Positions 1 to 7,518 of a stretch of DNA of 52,897 bases are shown piece after piece. The position numbers were made by a program, and so were the translations under genes. Position 1 is the first letter of the stretch. The number at the start of each line of letters is the position of its first letter. Origin of the DNA: an uncultured Clostridia bacterium. Its GTDB lineage: Bacteria; Bacillota; Clostridia; Christensenellales; Borkfalkiaceae. The notes under the pieces are model-generated. The model was not told the DNA's origin and did no database searches. It saw only the letters and a program-made list of their open reading frames with translations. Location of the stretch: assembly GCA_944372525.1 (NCBI GenBank), contig CALVZL010000009.1, forward strand, positions 1 through 52,897. The letters are read 5' to 3'.

Positions 1-120
1 GTGAGTCCCGCAACATTAAAAAAGAACCTGGCGTTAATTAACGCCAGGCCTAAGAAAGTTTTGCATTACCATACACCACAAGATTTGTTCATTGAAAATC
101 TCTCTTTGTGTTGCACTTGA
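1..120 (+). CDS. IS30-family transposase, C-terminal fragment (partial at window edge)
   Basis: The first 120 bases are the last 39 codons of an open frame that ends in TGA at 118-120 and enters from outside the window. The encoded tail contains LINARPKKVLHY followed by TPQDLF, the arrangement typical of the C-terminus of IS30-family DDE transposases (N-x-RP(R/K)K-x-L-x-Y-x-TP-x-x-x-F). The catalytic core is not visible. A related but diverged copy sits at the other end of the window on the opposite strand, so this is not simply the same copy read twice. Whether the element is intact cannot be judged. Confidence 0.8.
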   Translation: MSPATLKKNLALINARPKKVLHYHTPQDLFIENLSLCCT

Positions 121-131
121 TTTGACAATTC
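109..131 (+). mobile_element. Terminal inverted repeat of the left IS30-type element
   Basis: The transposase stop is followed by GCACTTGATTTGACAATTCAT. The reverse complement of 52772-52794 reads GCACTTAGTTTGACAATTCAT, and similarity stops just beyond it on both sides. A terminal repeat overlapping or directly following the transposase stop is usual for IS30-family elements. The exact end is uncertain by a few bases. The stop codon of the neighbouring membrane-protein gene starts only five bases away, so the insertion may have set or trimmed that gene's 3' end. Confidence 0.6.
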
Positions 132-135
132 ATCA

Positions 136-1581
136 TTATTTTTCCTCCGTTTCCGTCCTTTTCCGCTGTAATTCGAATGTGTCGGAGCATTCCGCACACA
201 CGAGCAACATGGAATAGAGCAGAGCGGGCCCTATGTTGAACAGATGGCAGTCAAGCAAACTGGTAAGAAGTACGATCGCCGCGCTCAGCCCCAAAAAGGT
301 CTTTTTCAGCGCGGGACGGCGGAAGAACAGCATTACCGTCTGGACCCGATGCACGAGATAACCGGCGAACGCCACGATGCCGCCCGAAGCGAGCAGTTGG
401 ATAAAGGTGTTATGATAGCGATCCGGAATGAAGTATGTCGCGTCGGGCCGTGTTTCCCAAACTCCCGAAAAAGGACATTGATAAAAGCCGACGCCGAAGA
501 AGGGATGGGAGAGAAACTGTTCCCAGCCCGTGGCGTAGAGGTTTCCCCGACCATTTCCGTCCAGTCGCAGCGCGCTGCCGAACAGAGAGCCGACTTGCTC
601 GCGAAAAACGAGAAAGGCAATGAGCACCCCCGTCAGCACGACTGCCGCCACGGCGAGATGTTTGATCCGTTCTCCGTCCCGCGTGCGGAAGAGCAAAAAA
701 ACGGCGCACACCAGGAAAAGGGCTCCTCCGAACAAAACAGAATTTCGGCTCTGCGTCAACAATGTGCCGAACAAAAAGAGGCAGGCGACGGAGGAAAAGA
801 TCCATCCCTCCCGCCTCGTGACCGCAAAATAGAACGCCGCTGGAATGCAGATCGCGATCATGCAGCCGACGTTGTTATACATTCCCCATCCCGTCACAAG
901 TTTGCTGCGATCCACATTGCCCTCGCCGTCGAAGACACCCGGCAGACAGTACATCCCGACGATTTCGACCAGCAATCCGAACCCGAGGGCAAGCATGACT
1001 TTGAGCAGATATTCCGAATCCGCCCGCGTCCAATCGACGGTGTAATAAAAGAGAAAATAAAATGCGCAAAGGGAAGCCGTCACGATAAACCCGAATCCCG
1101 CAGTTTTCAGATTGTAAAACCCGCTGAATGCGCCGCCCGCGATCAGCGCCGCTCCGAGAAGCAAAAAACCCGTCCAAAGACGCGGAGCACGCCGCCTGCG
1201 CGTTCCGTCGTGCGCAAGCGCAAAAATGAGTCTCGCCAAGAGTCCGGCCACCGCAAGAGCGCCGAGCACGAAGATCTGTGCCAAAAAAACGGGCTGATAA
1301 AACTGTGATTCGGCCTGATGCGCAGCAGGATTGTTGTACGCCGAAACGGACATATAACAGCCGCACACCAACGGCGCGACGGGGAGCATATCTTCCGAAA
1401 AGAGCAGGATCCCGAAACAGAGCAAAAAATAACAATAATAGACGGGAAGCTCGAGTGCAAACACATTCGCGCACGCCATCAACGCAACGACAATCGCAAG
1501 ATACCAGGGCGTACGGTAAAATGCCTGCAATGAACGGACCCACGCCCGCTCTCTCATCTTCGGAAAACATACACATATCAT
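136..1581 (-). CDS. O-antigen ligase/polymerase-type integral membrane protein
   Basis: This 481-residue protein is almost entirely hydrophobic, with about ten or more predicted membrane segments. It has a larger extracytoplasmic loop around residues 330-395 ending in RYHNTFIQLLASGGI, the H-N-x-x-I/L-x-x-L-x-x-x-G signature of the Wzy_C (O-antigen ligase/polymerase) domain. Family members join or polymerise lipid-linked glycans at the outer face of the membrane; in a Gram-positive-type cell this suggests capsule, teichoic-type polymer or exopolysaccharide assembly. No glycosyltransferase genes are nearby, so the substrate is unknown. The ATG at 1581 is seven bases after a TATAAT box and has no Shine-Dalgarno sequence, so the mRNA is predicted to be leaderless. 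The gene stops a few bases from an IS30 end and could be slightly truncated. Confidence 0.75.
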   Translation of the reverse strand: MICVCFPKMRERAWVRSLQAFYRTPWYLAIVVALMACANVFALELPVYYCYFLLCFGILLFSEDMLPVAPLVCGCYMSVSAYNNPAAHQAESQFYQPVFLAQIFVLGALAVAGLLARLIFALAHDGTRRRRAPRLWTGFLLLGAALIAGGAFSGFYNLKTAGFGFIVTASLCAFYFLFYYTVDWTRADSEYLLKVMLALGFGLLVEIVGMYCLPGVFDGEGNVDRSKLVTGWGMYNNVGCMIAICIPAAFYFAVTRREGWIFSSVACLFLFGTLLTQSRNSVLFGGALFLVCAVFLLFRTRDGERIKHLAVAAVVLTGVLIAFLVFREQVGSLFGSALRLDGNGRGNLYATGWEQFLSHPFFGVGFYQCPFSGVWETRPDATYFIPDRYHNTFIQLLASGGIVAFAGYLVHRVQTVMLFFRRPALKKTFLGLSAAIVLLTSLLDCHLFNIGPALLYSMLLVCAECSDTFELQRKRTETEEK

Positions 1582-1587
1582 ACTTTT

Positions 1588-1616
1588 ATTATACTTCTTT
1601 TCGAGGGGAATGGCAA
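1588..1616 (-). promoter_or_regulatory. Promoter of the O-antigen ligase-like gene, leaderless
   Basis: On the minus strand TTGCCA (1611-1616), a 17-base spacer and TATAAT (1588-1593) form a good SigA-type promoter. The predicted start site, seven bases after the -10 box, is the A of the ATG at 1581, leaving no room for a ribosome binding site. Confidence 0.75.
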
Positions 1617-1634
1617 GCCTTTTCCAAAATAAAA

Positions 1635-1689
1635 ATGATATTATACAATAGGCGTGTCAGTTTGAGACACGCCTATTGTATAATATCAT
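1635..1689. repeat. Perfect inverted repeat, 24-bp arms, 7-base loop
   Basis: Bases 1635-1658 are exactly complementary to 1666-1689, with the loop AGTTTGA between. The arms contain the core CAATAGGCGTGTC. A 14-base direct repeat, TCCAAAATAAAAAT, lies at 1623-1636 and again at 1691-1704, overlapping the palindrome's left edge. It is upstream of the -35 box of the leaderless promoter. It could be a bidirectional terminator-like hairpin, a regulator target or a tiny palindromic insertion; the direct repeats favour the last reading, but this is inference. Confidence 0.85.
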
Positions 1690-1704
1690 CTCCAAAATAA
1701 AAAT

Positions 1705-1944
1705 CCGCAGGCTAAGGCGGTGAAGTTTTATTGCGCGCCGTCAGGCCTGATCCTGCCGACGGCGTGCCCCTATGCCTGTCAGGAGACGGATCCGGCTGCC
1801 CGCGAACGAACTTTTCTGCATTTCATTCTGTTATCGGAGAATTTTTTATCGGGATATTTGCCTCTTGCATACTGTTTTCATCTTGCTTGCCGACCTTGGC
1901 TCTTCCCCTTTTTTTGCCTGACTGCCTCCTTTTTTCCGTCGGCA
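1705..1944 (+). repeat. Dispersed intergenic repeat, copy A (degenerate head)
   Basis: Starts with CCGCAGGCTAAGGCGGTG, sharing GGCTAAGGCGGTG exactly with copy C but with a decayed left hairpin arm. Later shared blocks with copy C include GCTGCCCG..AAACG(A)A, TTTTTCTGC.TTCATT, CTCTTGCAT and TTGCCGACCTTG, then a pyrimidine-rich tract and a TCGGCA box. It is oriented like the other three copies. Confidence 0.6.
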
Positions 1945-1985
1945 AAGCCTCTCCGTCCCCCGAACAGCACTCGGATTTCCGACAC

Positions 1986-2020
1986 CAAAAAGACGCCGCT
2001 TTGCAACAGCGTCGTCTTTT
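1986..2020 (-). terminator. rsmI terminator
   Basis: On the minus strand AAAAGACGACGCT and AGCGGCGTCTTTTT pair around a TTGCAA-type loop and run into a T tract. The rsmI stop codon (2019-2021) is at the foot of the stem. Confidence 0.8.
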
Positions 2021-2822
2021 ACAGATCAAGCGTCTGTTTATAAATTTCGCTCTTGGATACCCCGCGGTCTCCCGCGGTGCGGCGAAGCGCCTCTTTTTTC
2101 TCCATCCCCTGCTCCATATAATAACGCACATGTTCGCGGACAGAGAGGCGGCAGAGCGGGTTCTCGCTTTCCGGCGCCCCCGCAACGAGCAAAACATATT
2201 CCCCGCGCTTTTCCCCCAAAAGCCCTTCTGCGAGACGAAAAGCACGGCTTTCCTCGTGGATCTTCGTGATCTCGCGTACGGCGCAGGCGGCACGGTCGCC
2301 GAAAACTTCGTACAAAGAGGCGATGTCGCGGTCGACGTCCTGCGGCGCGCTGTAAAAGACAAGCGTTCCCCCGTAAGAGACATATCGTCCGAGCAGCTTT
2401 TTCCGCTCGCCCGCCTTGTCCGGCAAAAACCCGACGAAGGCAAAGGCGTCGGCGGGCAGCGCGGAAAGGACAAGCGCGCAGACAAAGGCGCACGCGCCCG
2501 GAAGGACGGTGTACGGTTCCCCCGCCTCTTTCAGCACGCGACAGACGACGTTTCCCGGATCGGAGATGACCGGCATCCCGGCATCCGAAACGATCGCGAT
2601 CTCCTTCCCCTCCCGCGAAAGCGCCAGAATCTTCTCCGCCGCCTCCCGTTCGTTGAACTTATGGCAGCTCAGAAGCGGCTTTTTGATCTCATAGGCGGAC
2701 AGAAGTTTGAGGGTATGGCGGGTATCTTCGCAAAAGATGACATCCGCGCCGCGAAGCGCATCCAGCGCGCGCAAGGTGATATCTCTGAGATTGCCCACGG
2801 GCGTTGCCACAAAACAGATCAT
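2019..2822 (-). CDS. rsmI: 16S rRNA (cytidine-1402-2'-O)-methyltransferase RsmI
   Basis: RsmI 2'-O-methylates C1402 in the ribosomal P site using S-adenosylmethionine. The 267-residue protein starts with the tetrapyrrole-methylase-fold signature FVATPVGNLRDITLRAL, followed by ADVIFCEDTRHTLKLL and the SAM-binding stretch SDAGMPVISDPG, all at the family's usual positions. The C-terminus carries the expected small basic helical part. The ATG overlaps the trmN6 stop by four bases (ATGA), indicating translational coupling. It is the last gene of the run that starts with the acetyltransferase. The pair trmN6-rsmI matches the Bacillus yabB-rsmI neighbourhood. Confidence 0.95.
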   Translation of the reverse strand: MICFVATPVGNLRDITLRALDALRGADVIFCEDTRHTLKLLSAYEIKKPLLSCHKFNEREAAEKILALSREGKEIAIVSDAGMPVISDPGNVVCRVLKEAGEPYTVLPGACAFVCALVLSALPADAFAFVGFLPDKAGERKKLLGRYVSYGGTLVFYSAPQDVDRDIASLYEVFGDRAACAVREITKIHEESRAFRLAEGLLGEKRGEYVLLVAGAPESENPLCRLSVREHVRYYMEQGMEKKEALRRTAGDRGVSKSEIYKQTLDL

Positions 2823-3520
2823 GATCTCTCCTCTCCGATCCCGCTCGTCGCGCTTCCGCGCGCATTGACGAAAGTCGGCAGCACTTCCACGCCCGCCTTT
2901 CCGCCTTTGACGGCGCTGATCAGAACGGCGTACGGATTCGCCCCTTCTTTTCCCGCAACAAACTGCAGCTTTTTCGGCTCAAGCCCTTCGTCATGCAGAG
3001 CGCATATCACCTCGCAGATGCGATCGGCGCGATGAATGAGCACAAACCGTCCGCCGCAGCGCAGACATCTCCGCGCGGCGGCGCACAGTTCCCGAAAGGG
3101 AAGCCTCAGCTCCTTGCGGCAGATCGCTTTTTCGGGATCGGCATTCTCAAATCCGCCGCGCTCATAGGGAGGATTGCACAAAATCAGCGTAAACGCCTCC
3201 GCATATGTGCTCTTGGGCATACGCACGTCCCCGCACTCCACGGTAAATTTATCTCCTATGCCGTTGAGCGCAATCGTGCGCTCGCTCATGCGGGCAAGCG
3301 GCTCCTGCAATTCAAAGAGGGTAACGTGTTCGATCCCCCGGTTCTCCGCAAAAAAATGCAGTCCGACGATCCCGCTTCCCGCGCAAAAATCGGCGACCCG
3401 CTCTCCGCGCCGCGCCCGCACAAAACGGCTGAGCAAAATGGAATCGGAAGTAAACCGATAACCCTCCGTGTCTTGGAGAATGCGGTATTTTCCGATCATC
3501 AGCGATTCGCAGATTTCCAT
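2819..3520 (-). CDS. tRNA1(Val) (adenine-37-N6)-methyltransferase-like protein
   Basis: A class I SAM-dependent methyltransferase of 233 residues. It shows the TrmN6/YfiC start (YRFTSDSILLSRF), the SAM motif ADFCAGSGIVGL and the amino-methylating motif NPPY at about residues 116-119. The family methylates A37 N6 of tRNA1(Val), or other adenine or nucleic-acid targets, so the exact substrate is inferred. I chose the ATG at 3520, seven bases after GGAGG, over the adjacent GTG at 3523. It lies 40 bases after the acetyltransferase and overlaps rsmI by four bases, the same order as in Bacillus. Confidence 0.85.
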   Translation of the reverse strand: MEICESLMIGKYRILQDTEGYRFTSDSILLSRFVRARRGERVADFCAGSGIVGLHFFAENRGIEHVTLFELQEPLARMSERTIALNGIGDKFTVECGDVRMPKSTYAEAFTLILCNPPYERGGFENADPEKAICRKELRLPFRELCAAARRCLRCGGRFVLIHRADRICEVICALHDEGLEPKKLQFVAGKEGANPYAVLISAVKGGKAGVEVLPTFVNARGSATSGIGEERS

Positions 3521-3560
3521 CACAGTTCCTCCCCGAATTGATTGCGTTCTGCCGGAAACG

Positions 3561-4175
3561 TCAAGGCCTCAATTCCTCGTTCAATGTTCTGTCCCTGAAA
3601 TAATAGAGACGGTCCCGCTCTCCCACCTCTCTCAGCACGCGGCAGGGGTTTCCGACCGCAACGACGTTCGAGGGCAGATCCTTCGTCACCACGCTCCCCG
3701 CGCCGACGACCGTATTGTCACCGATCGTAACGCCTGGCAGAATGACCGCTCCTGCGCCGATCCAGCAGTTCCTTCCGATGCGGACGGGCGCGTTATACTG
3801 ATATCCCTTCTCCCGCAGAGCGGGAAGTACGGGATGTCCCGCCGTCGCAACCGTGACGTTCGGCCCGAACATGGTGTAATCCCCCACGTAGATGTGCGTA
3901 TCGTCCACAAGAGTTAGATTAAAATTTGCATATACAAATTTGCCGAAATGGACGTGCCTGCCCCCGAAATTCGCATGAAAGGGCGGTTCGACGTAACACC
4001 CTTCGCCAAGTTCCGCAAACATTTTTTCCAGCAGCTTCCGACGCTTTTTCGGTCGGGAAGAGCGGGTCCCGTTATATACGCGCAGCAGCTCCAAACAGTC
4101 GGTCTGCACGGAAAGGATCTCCCGATCCGACGGAAGATACAACTCTCCCGCATGCATTTTCTCCCAAATCGTCAT
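3561..4175 (-). CDS. Maltose/galactoside-type O-acetyltransferase (left-handed beta-helix)
   Basis: A 204-residue hexapeptide-repeat acetyltransferase. Residues 1-60 form the short helical N-terminal Mac domain (MHAGELY). From about residue 75 it has imperfect [LIV]-G-x4 repeats, including GGRHVHFGKFVYANFN, the catalytic-His region VATAGHP, and RIGRNCWIGAGAVI followed by TIGDNTVVGAGS. Members transfer acetyl from acetyl-CoA to a hydroxyl of a sugar; the physiological substrate is usually unknown. It is separated from the ferredoxin gene by a terminator and has its own GAGGG ribosome binding site, so it probably begins the transcript with trmN6-rsmI. Confidence 0.85.
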   Translation of the reverse strand: MTIWEKMHAGELYLPSDREILSVQTDCLELLRVYNGTRSSRPKKRRKLLEKMFAELGEGCYVEPPFHANFGGRHVHFGKFVYANFNLTLVDDTHIYVGDYTMFGPNVTVATAGHPVLPALREKGYQYNAPVRIGRNCWIGAGAVILPGVTIGDNTVVGAGSVVTKDLPSNVVAVGNPCRVLREVGERDRLYYFRDRTLNEELRP

Positions 4176-4212
4176 GTTTTCCCTCGTTGTTCTGTGTGTC
4201 GGAGAAAAGACG

Positions 4213-4241
4213 GACGGGAGAAGCGCTCTGCTTCTCCCGTC
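4213..4241 (-). terminator. Terminator downstream of the ferredoxin gene
   Basis: GACGGGAGAAGC (4213-4224) pairs perfectly with 4230-4241 around a five-base loop; the minus-strand transcript then runs into CGTCTTTTC. It separates the ferredoxin gene from the acetyltransferase gene. Confidence 0.85.
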
Positions 4242-4259
4242 GGAACTTTCCTTTCGTCC

Positions 4260-4430
4260 TTACTCAGCCTGAATTGCTCCCGTGGGGCATCCGTCCTCGC
4301 AAGCGCCGCAGTCGATGCAAACGTCCGCATCCACGACATATGTCGTATCGCCGGGCGCGATCGCTCCGACGGGGCACACTTCCGCGCACGCGCCGCAGGA
4401 TACGCAGGCATCCGAAATTTTGTGAGCCAT
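4260..4430 (-). CDS. 2[4Fe-4S] ferredoxin, short clostridial type
   Basis: A 56-residue ferredoxin with two complete cluster motifs: C9-x2-C12-x2-C15-x3-CP and a second CIDCGACEDGCP. This is the classic low-potential electron carrier of anaerobic clostridia, used for example by pyruvate:ferredoxin oxidoreductase and hydrogenases. The start was placed at MAHKIS, preceded by GAGGGAGGTGCTGTC. A longer frame reaching 4487 is rejected because the extra residues lie in the promoter region. A consensus promoter directly upstream and a terminator downstream make it a single-gene unit, consistent with high expression. Confidence 0.95.
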   Translation of the reverse strand: MAHKISDACVSCGACAEVCPVGAIAPGDTTYVVDADVCIDCGACEDGCPTGAIQAE

Positions 4431-4458
4431 GACAGCACCTCCCTCAAATCTTGTCTGT

Positions 4459-4487
4459 ATTATATCATAACTTTTTGCAACTTGCAA
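4459..4487 (-). promoter_or_regulatory. Ferredoxin promoter
   Basis: Minus strand TTGCAA (4482-4487), 17-base spacer, TATAAT (4459-4464). The predicted transcript has a leader of about 20 bases carrying GGGAGG. Confidence 0.8.
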
Positions 4488-4496
4488 ACCTTTTTT

Positions 4497-5360
4497 TTAT
4501 TCTTTTTCGGCGTTTTCCAAATTTTCCTCGTCTTCCTCGCGCTCCTCTTTCTCTCCTCCCCTCTTGAAACGGAGATCCGCCACCGGAAAATCCCGATAGA
4601 CGAGTCCGCCTTCCCGTTCGATCTTTACGCGCACCTGCATATTCAGCATATTGACGGAGACGACATTCCCCGTCCCCTCCGGCGTCGCGACCGCGCTTCC
4701 GATCTTGGGCATCTTTTTATATGCAGTCGCATAATAATCACTCTCATAGGACAGACAGCACATGAGCCGCCCGCAAAGTCCGCTGATCTTTCCCGGATTG
4801 AGAGAAAGCCCCTGCGTCTTTGCCATTTTGATGCTCACCTTCCTGAAATCCGGCATGCAGCTTGCGCAGCAGCATTCTCTTCCGCAGGGAGCTATCCCGC
4901 CCAGGATGCGCGTCTCGTCGCGGATGCCGATCTGCCGCAATTCGATGCGGTTTCGAAAGACGGAGGCGAGATCTTTGACCAGTTCGCGGAAATCCACCCT
5001 CCCCTCCGCAGAGAAATAAAAGACGACTTTGCTTCCGTCGAAAGTAAATTCGCAGTCGATGAGCTTCATGGCAAGCCCTCGCTCCGCAATCTTCTGGCGG
5101 CAGATCTTCATCGCCTGCGGCCGGTTCGCCTCATTGCGCGCCACGGTCTCCTCGTCTTTCTGCGTCGCGATCCGTATGACGGGCTTGAGCGGAGAGACGA
5201 TCTCATCCGTCTCCTTCTCCGGATTGACGACCGTCGCGAATTCGATTCCCCGCGTCGTCTCCACAATGACATTCTGCCCCTGTTTTAACGTGAGCCCGCC
5301 CGCACTGAAATAATAAGGTTTGCAGCTGTTTTTGAACTTGATTACGACAACCTTTGCCAT
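4497..5360 (-). CDS. ricT: PSP1-domain protein RicT (YaaT)
   Basis: A 287-residue PSP1-domain protein. In Bacillus subtilis RicT (YaaT) acts with RicA and RicF to promote RNase Y-dependent mRNA maturation and supports Spo0A phosphorelay output. The family's many cysteines are present: PCGRECCCASC at about residues 160-170 and GLCGRLMCCLSYESDYY at about 195-210, which in the Ric complex help bind Fe-S clusters. The C-terminal 25 residues are an acidic E/K-rich tail. I start at MAKVVVIKF, preceded by GGAGG; a 15-residue upstream extension in frame lies inside the holB end. Its start overlaps the holB stop by 19 bases, as in the conserved holB-ricT pair. Confidence 0.92.
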   Translation of the reverse strand: MAKVVVIKFKNSCKPYYFSAGGLTLKQGQNVIVETTRGIEFATVVNPEKETDEIVSPLKPVIRIATQKDEETVARNEANRPQAMKICRQKIAERGLAMKLIDCEFTFDGSKVVFYFSAEGRVDFRELVKDLASVFRNRIELRQIGIRDETRILGGIAPCGRECCCASCMPDFRKVSIKMAKTQGLSLNPGKISGLCGRLMCCLSYESDYYATAYKKMPKIGSAVATPEGTGNVVSVNMLNMQVRVKIEREGGLVYRDFPVADLRFKRGGEKEEREEDEENLENAEKE

Positions 5361-6280
5361 TTGATACGATCCTCCCCGATCCCGATCGCAAGCGAATACA
5401 GGCATTGCCCGAAATTTGCGTTGAATCGAATTTGTTTTTCCGCCTCCCTCGTCCGTTCGAGCGCGGCAATCACCGCCCCCGCCGGATATTCGGCGGCAAG
5501 CACCCGCAGGGACTCGCCCCCGAGCGCGGCATAGCGTTCCTGTCCCGTTCTCAGAAAGAGCAGTTCTCTGAGCAGCAGGGTGAGCGCCGCAAAAAACCCG
5601 CGTTTGTCCTCATAATCGGCATTTCTGCGACAGAACGCCTCCGGTTCCTTCCCCGACAAAAACGCCTCGGCGAGCCGAAATGCCTCCCCGCCCCCCGAAA
5701 GCAGGCTCTCCGCGAGAGAATAGATCCCTCCGCTCGCGGCCGCGGCGGCCTTCGTCTCCGCGCCGGGATGTGCTCTTAAGAGCGCGCGCGCAATTTCTTC
5801 CTCCGAAAAAGGCGGCACGACAAATTTTTTCGCACGGGACAGGACAGTAGGAAGCACGGAAAATTCCGTCTCCGCGCCGAGCAGAAACCACGTCCCCTGC
5901 GGCGGCTCCTCAAGCACTTTGAGCAATTTATTCTGTACAAGAGGGGTCACCGAGGAAAATGCGTCGAGCACGAAGAGCTTTTTGTCTCCCTCCACGGGGC
6001 GAAGCAAGCTCTCGTCGAGTATGCGCGTCCCCTCTTCCGCCGTCAGTTTTGCCCCCTCCGCAGGGAAAAAGAGACAGTCGGCATAGCGCTCTTTCTCGAT
6101 CAGTTCCGCCGTCCGTCCCCCTTCCGCCGCGCCGAAAAAAGCCTTGGCGCACTCCCGCAGCAGAGGACGCAGAAATTTTCCGTCCGGGAAAAGCACGAGC
6201 ATTGTCTGCGCTGCGCACCCGTTCGCAACGTCTGCGGCGATCCTGCGATAGGCGCTGCATCCTCGCAGAAGTTCCCTCAT
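5342..6280 (-). CDS. holB: DNA polymerase III delta' subunit (clamp loader)
   Basis: A 312-residue clamp-loader subunit. Recognisable blocks are LLRECAKAFF (N-terminal AAA-like part), KKLFVLDAFSSVTPLVQNKLLKVLEEPPQGTWFLL, the sensor-1 type helix-strand seen in delta' and DnaX proteins, and PTVLSRAKKFVVPP. There is no intact Walker A motif, as expected for delta', which does not hydrolyse ATP. It loads the beta sliding clamp together with DnaX and delta. The ATG overlaps the stop of the decarboxylase gene (ATGA), and the 3' end overlaps ricT. Bacillus has tmk, yaaQ and yaaR between the decarboxylase and holB; here they are absent. Confidence 0.85.
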   Translation of the reverse strand: MRELLRGCSAYRRIAADVANGCAAQTMLVLFPDGKFLRPLLRECAKAFFGAAEGGRTAELIEKERYADCLFFPAEGAKLTAEEGTRILDESLLRPVEGDKKLFVLDAFSSVTPLVQNKLLKVLEEPPQGTWFLLGAETEFSVLPTVLSRAKKFVVPPFSEEEIARALLRAHPGAETKAAAAASGGIYSLAESLLSGGGEAFRLAEAFLSGKEPEAFCRRNADYEDKRGFFAALTLLLRELLFLRTGQERYAALGGESLRVLAAEYPAGAVIAALERTREAEKQIRFNANFGQCLYSLAIGIGEDRIKWQRLS

Positions 6281-7518
6281 GAGTCATCCCTCTCTTTCGA
6301 AAAGACGAGGACGCGTCCCCCGTCCAGTCCGTACGTATTTTCTGCCTTCAACAGGCGCACGATCCCCTCCCGCGTCAGCCGCTCGCCCGTGCAAAACACG
6401 GGCAGGCAGGGCGGAAACATCCCGCATTCCTGCGCACAGATCTTTCCCTCCGCCTCGCCGAGCGGAAGAAAAACCCTTTCCCCGTCTCCCGCGGCGCGCT
6501 CCCGCGTCCGATCCGTCAGCCTGCCCCGCGGAAGCTTGTTCACGAGACGGCGCAGTTTTCTCAGATCCCGCAGCCGCGTACAGGGGGAAAGATAAAACAT
6601 CAGATAATTCCCGTCGTTGAACTCGGGGAAGATCCCGTGCCGCTCCAGTTCCGTCTGCGCCTGCGCGCACTTTTCCCCGAACAAAATCAGCACTTTGCTC
6701 CAATCCGCGTTCCGAACGGCGCCCAGCTCTCGCTTCAACGTCTCCGCCGCCCGTTCGACCGCAGGATTTCTCGGATATTTTACGGCGTATTCCACGCTCG
6801 CCATGATCGGATATGAGGGGGACGTCGTACGAAAAGCCGTCACGCCTTCCCGCAGACGTTCCGCCCACGGCCCCCGCGCGGATACGACCGCGCCCTGCGT
6901 GAGCGCAGGAAGGGACTTGTGCACGCCGTCCACCCAGAGATCGGCGAACCGCCCCGCATAGTCGGAGGAAAAGTGCAAATGCGCCCCGTGCGCGCCGTCA
7001 ATGACGAGCGGTTTCCCCGCCGCGTCGCACAATTTCCTCGCAAAATGCAGGGGCGGAAAGTTTCCGTAGTAATCGGGAGAAGTCAGCAAAAGCGCGTCCG
7101 CGCGTTCGAGCGCTTCGGCAAGCTCTCGTTCGGTCGGCTGAAGCGGGATCCCCTCTTCCCGAACGGGCGGGATCGTCTCCGTCTCCAGCCCGAGGATCCC
7201 GCATCCCTCCGTCACGCTTCGGTGGGAAAAGGCGCTCAGCGCGATCCTGCGCACGCCCGCCCGCTTGAGCGCATAGAGTATGGCGTGCACGCCGCAGGTG
7301 CTTCCGTCGGTGAGCAGAAAGCTCCGCGCGGCGCCCAAGATCTCCGCGATCTCCCTTTCCGCCGCGGCGAGAACGCCGCTTGGAGAAAGCAAATTGTCGG
7401 AATAGGAAAGCTCCGTGATATCCGCACCCGCCCGCTTATGTCCCGGCGTATGAAAAGAGAGATGCCCCCGTCTCTGCGAGGCAAGCATCTCCGCAATTCG
7501 GCAGGAAAGCCGCTTCAC
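6277..7518 (-). CDS. Orn/Lys/Arg decarboxylase-family PLP enzyme (YaaO-like)
   Basis: A 413-residue fold-type I PLP enzyme of the basic amino acid decarboxylase group. It opens with HLSFHTPGHKRAGA, the family hallmark, and has STCGVHAILYAL and VIDGAHGAHLHF with the PLP-binding Asp. The PLP lysine is K201 in DGVHKSLPALTQGA. The short C-terminal domain is characteristic of the small YaaO/SpeA-like form. The predicted reaction is decarboxylation of arginine or lysine, feeding polyamine synthesis; specificity cannot be read from sequence. It starts at GTG with GGGAGGAAC upstream, overlapping the preceding stop (GTGA). Its position next to holB-ricT matches Bacillus yaaO. Confidence 0.85.
   Translation of the reverse strand: MKRLSCRIAEMLASQRRGHLSFHTPGHKRAGADITELSYSDNLLSPSGVLAAAEREIAEILGAARSFLLTDGSTCGVHAILYALKRAGVRRIALSAFSHRSVTEGCGILGLETETIPPVREEGIPLQPTERELAEALERADALLLTSPDYYGNFPPLHFARKLCDAAGKPLVIDGAHGAHLHFSSDYAGRFADLWVDGVHKSLPALTQGAVVSARGPWAERLREGVTAFRTTSPSYPIMASVEYAVKYPRNPAVERAAETLKRELGAVRNADWSKVLILFGEKCAQAQTELERHGIFPEFNDGNYLMFYLSPCTRLRDLRKLRRLVNKLPRGRLTDRTRERAAGDGERVFLPLGEAEGKICAQECGMFPPCLPVFCTGERLTREGIVRLLKAENTYGLDGGRVLVFSKERDDS

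Larger units (their letters stand above)
1582..2018. other. Intergenic region with promoter, long palindrome, repeat copy and terminator
   Basis: No gene is credible here. From left to right it holds the leaderless promoter (1588-1616), a perfect 24-bp-arm palindrome (1635-1689), copy A of the dispersed intergenic repeat (about 1705-1944) and the rsmI terminator (1986-2020). Open frames crossing it are low-complexity and not supported by a ribosome binding site. Confidence 0.7.

Noticed and set aside
244-1308. 354-codon plus-strand frame opposite the O-antigen ligase-like gene
   Set aside because: Antisense shadow with charged, motif-free product; the minus-strand frame has clear membrane helices and a promoter.
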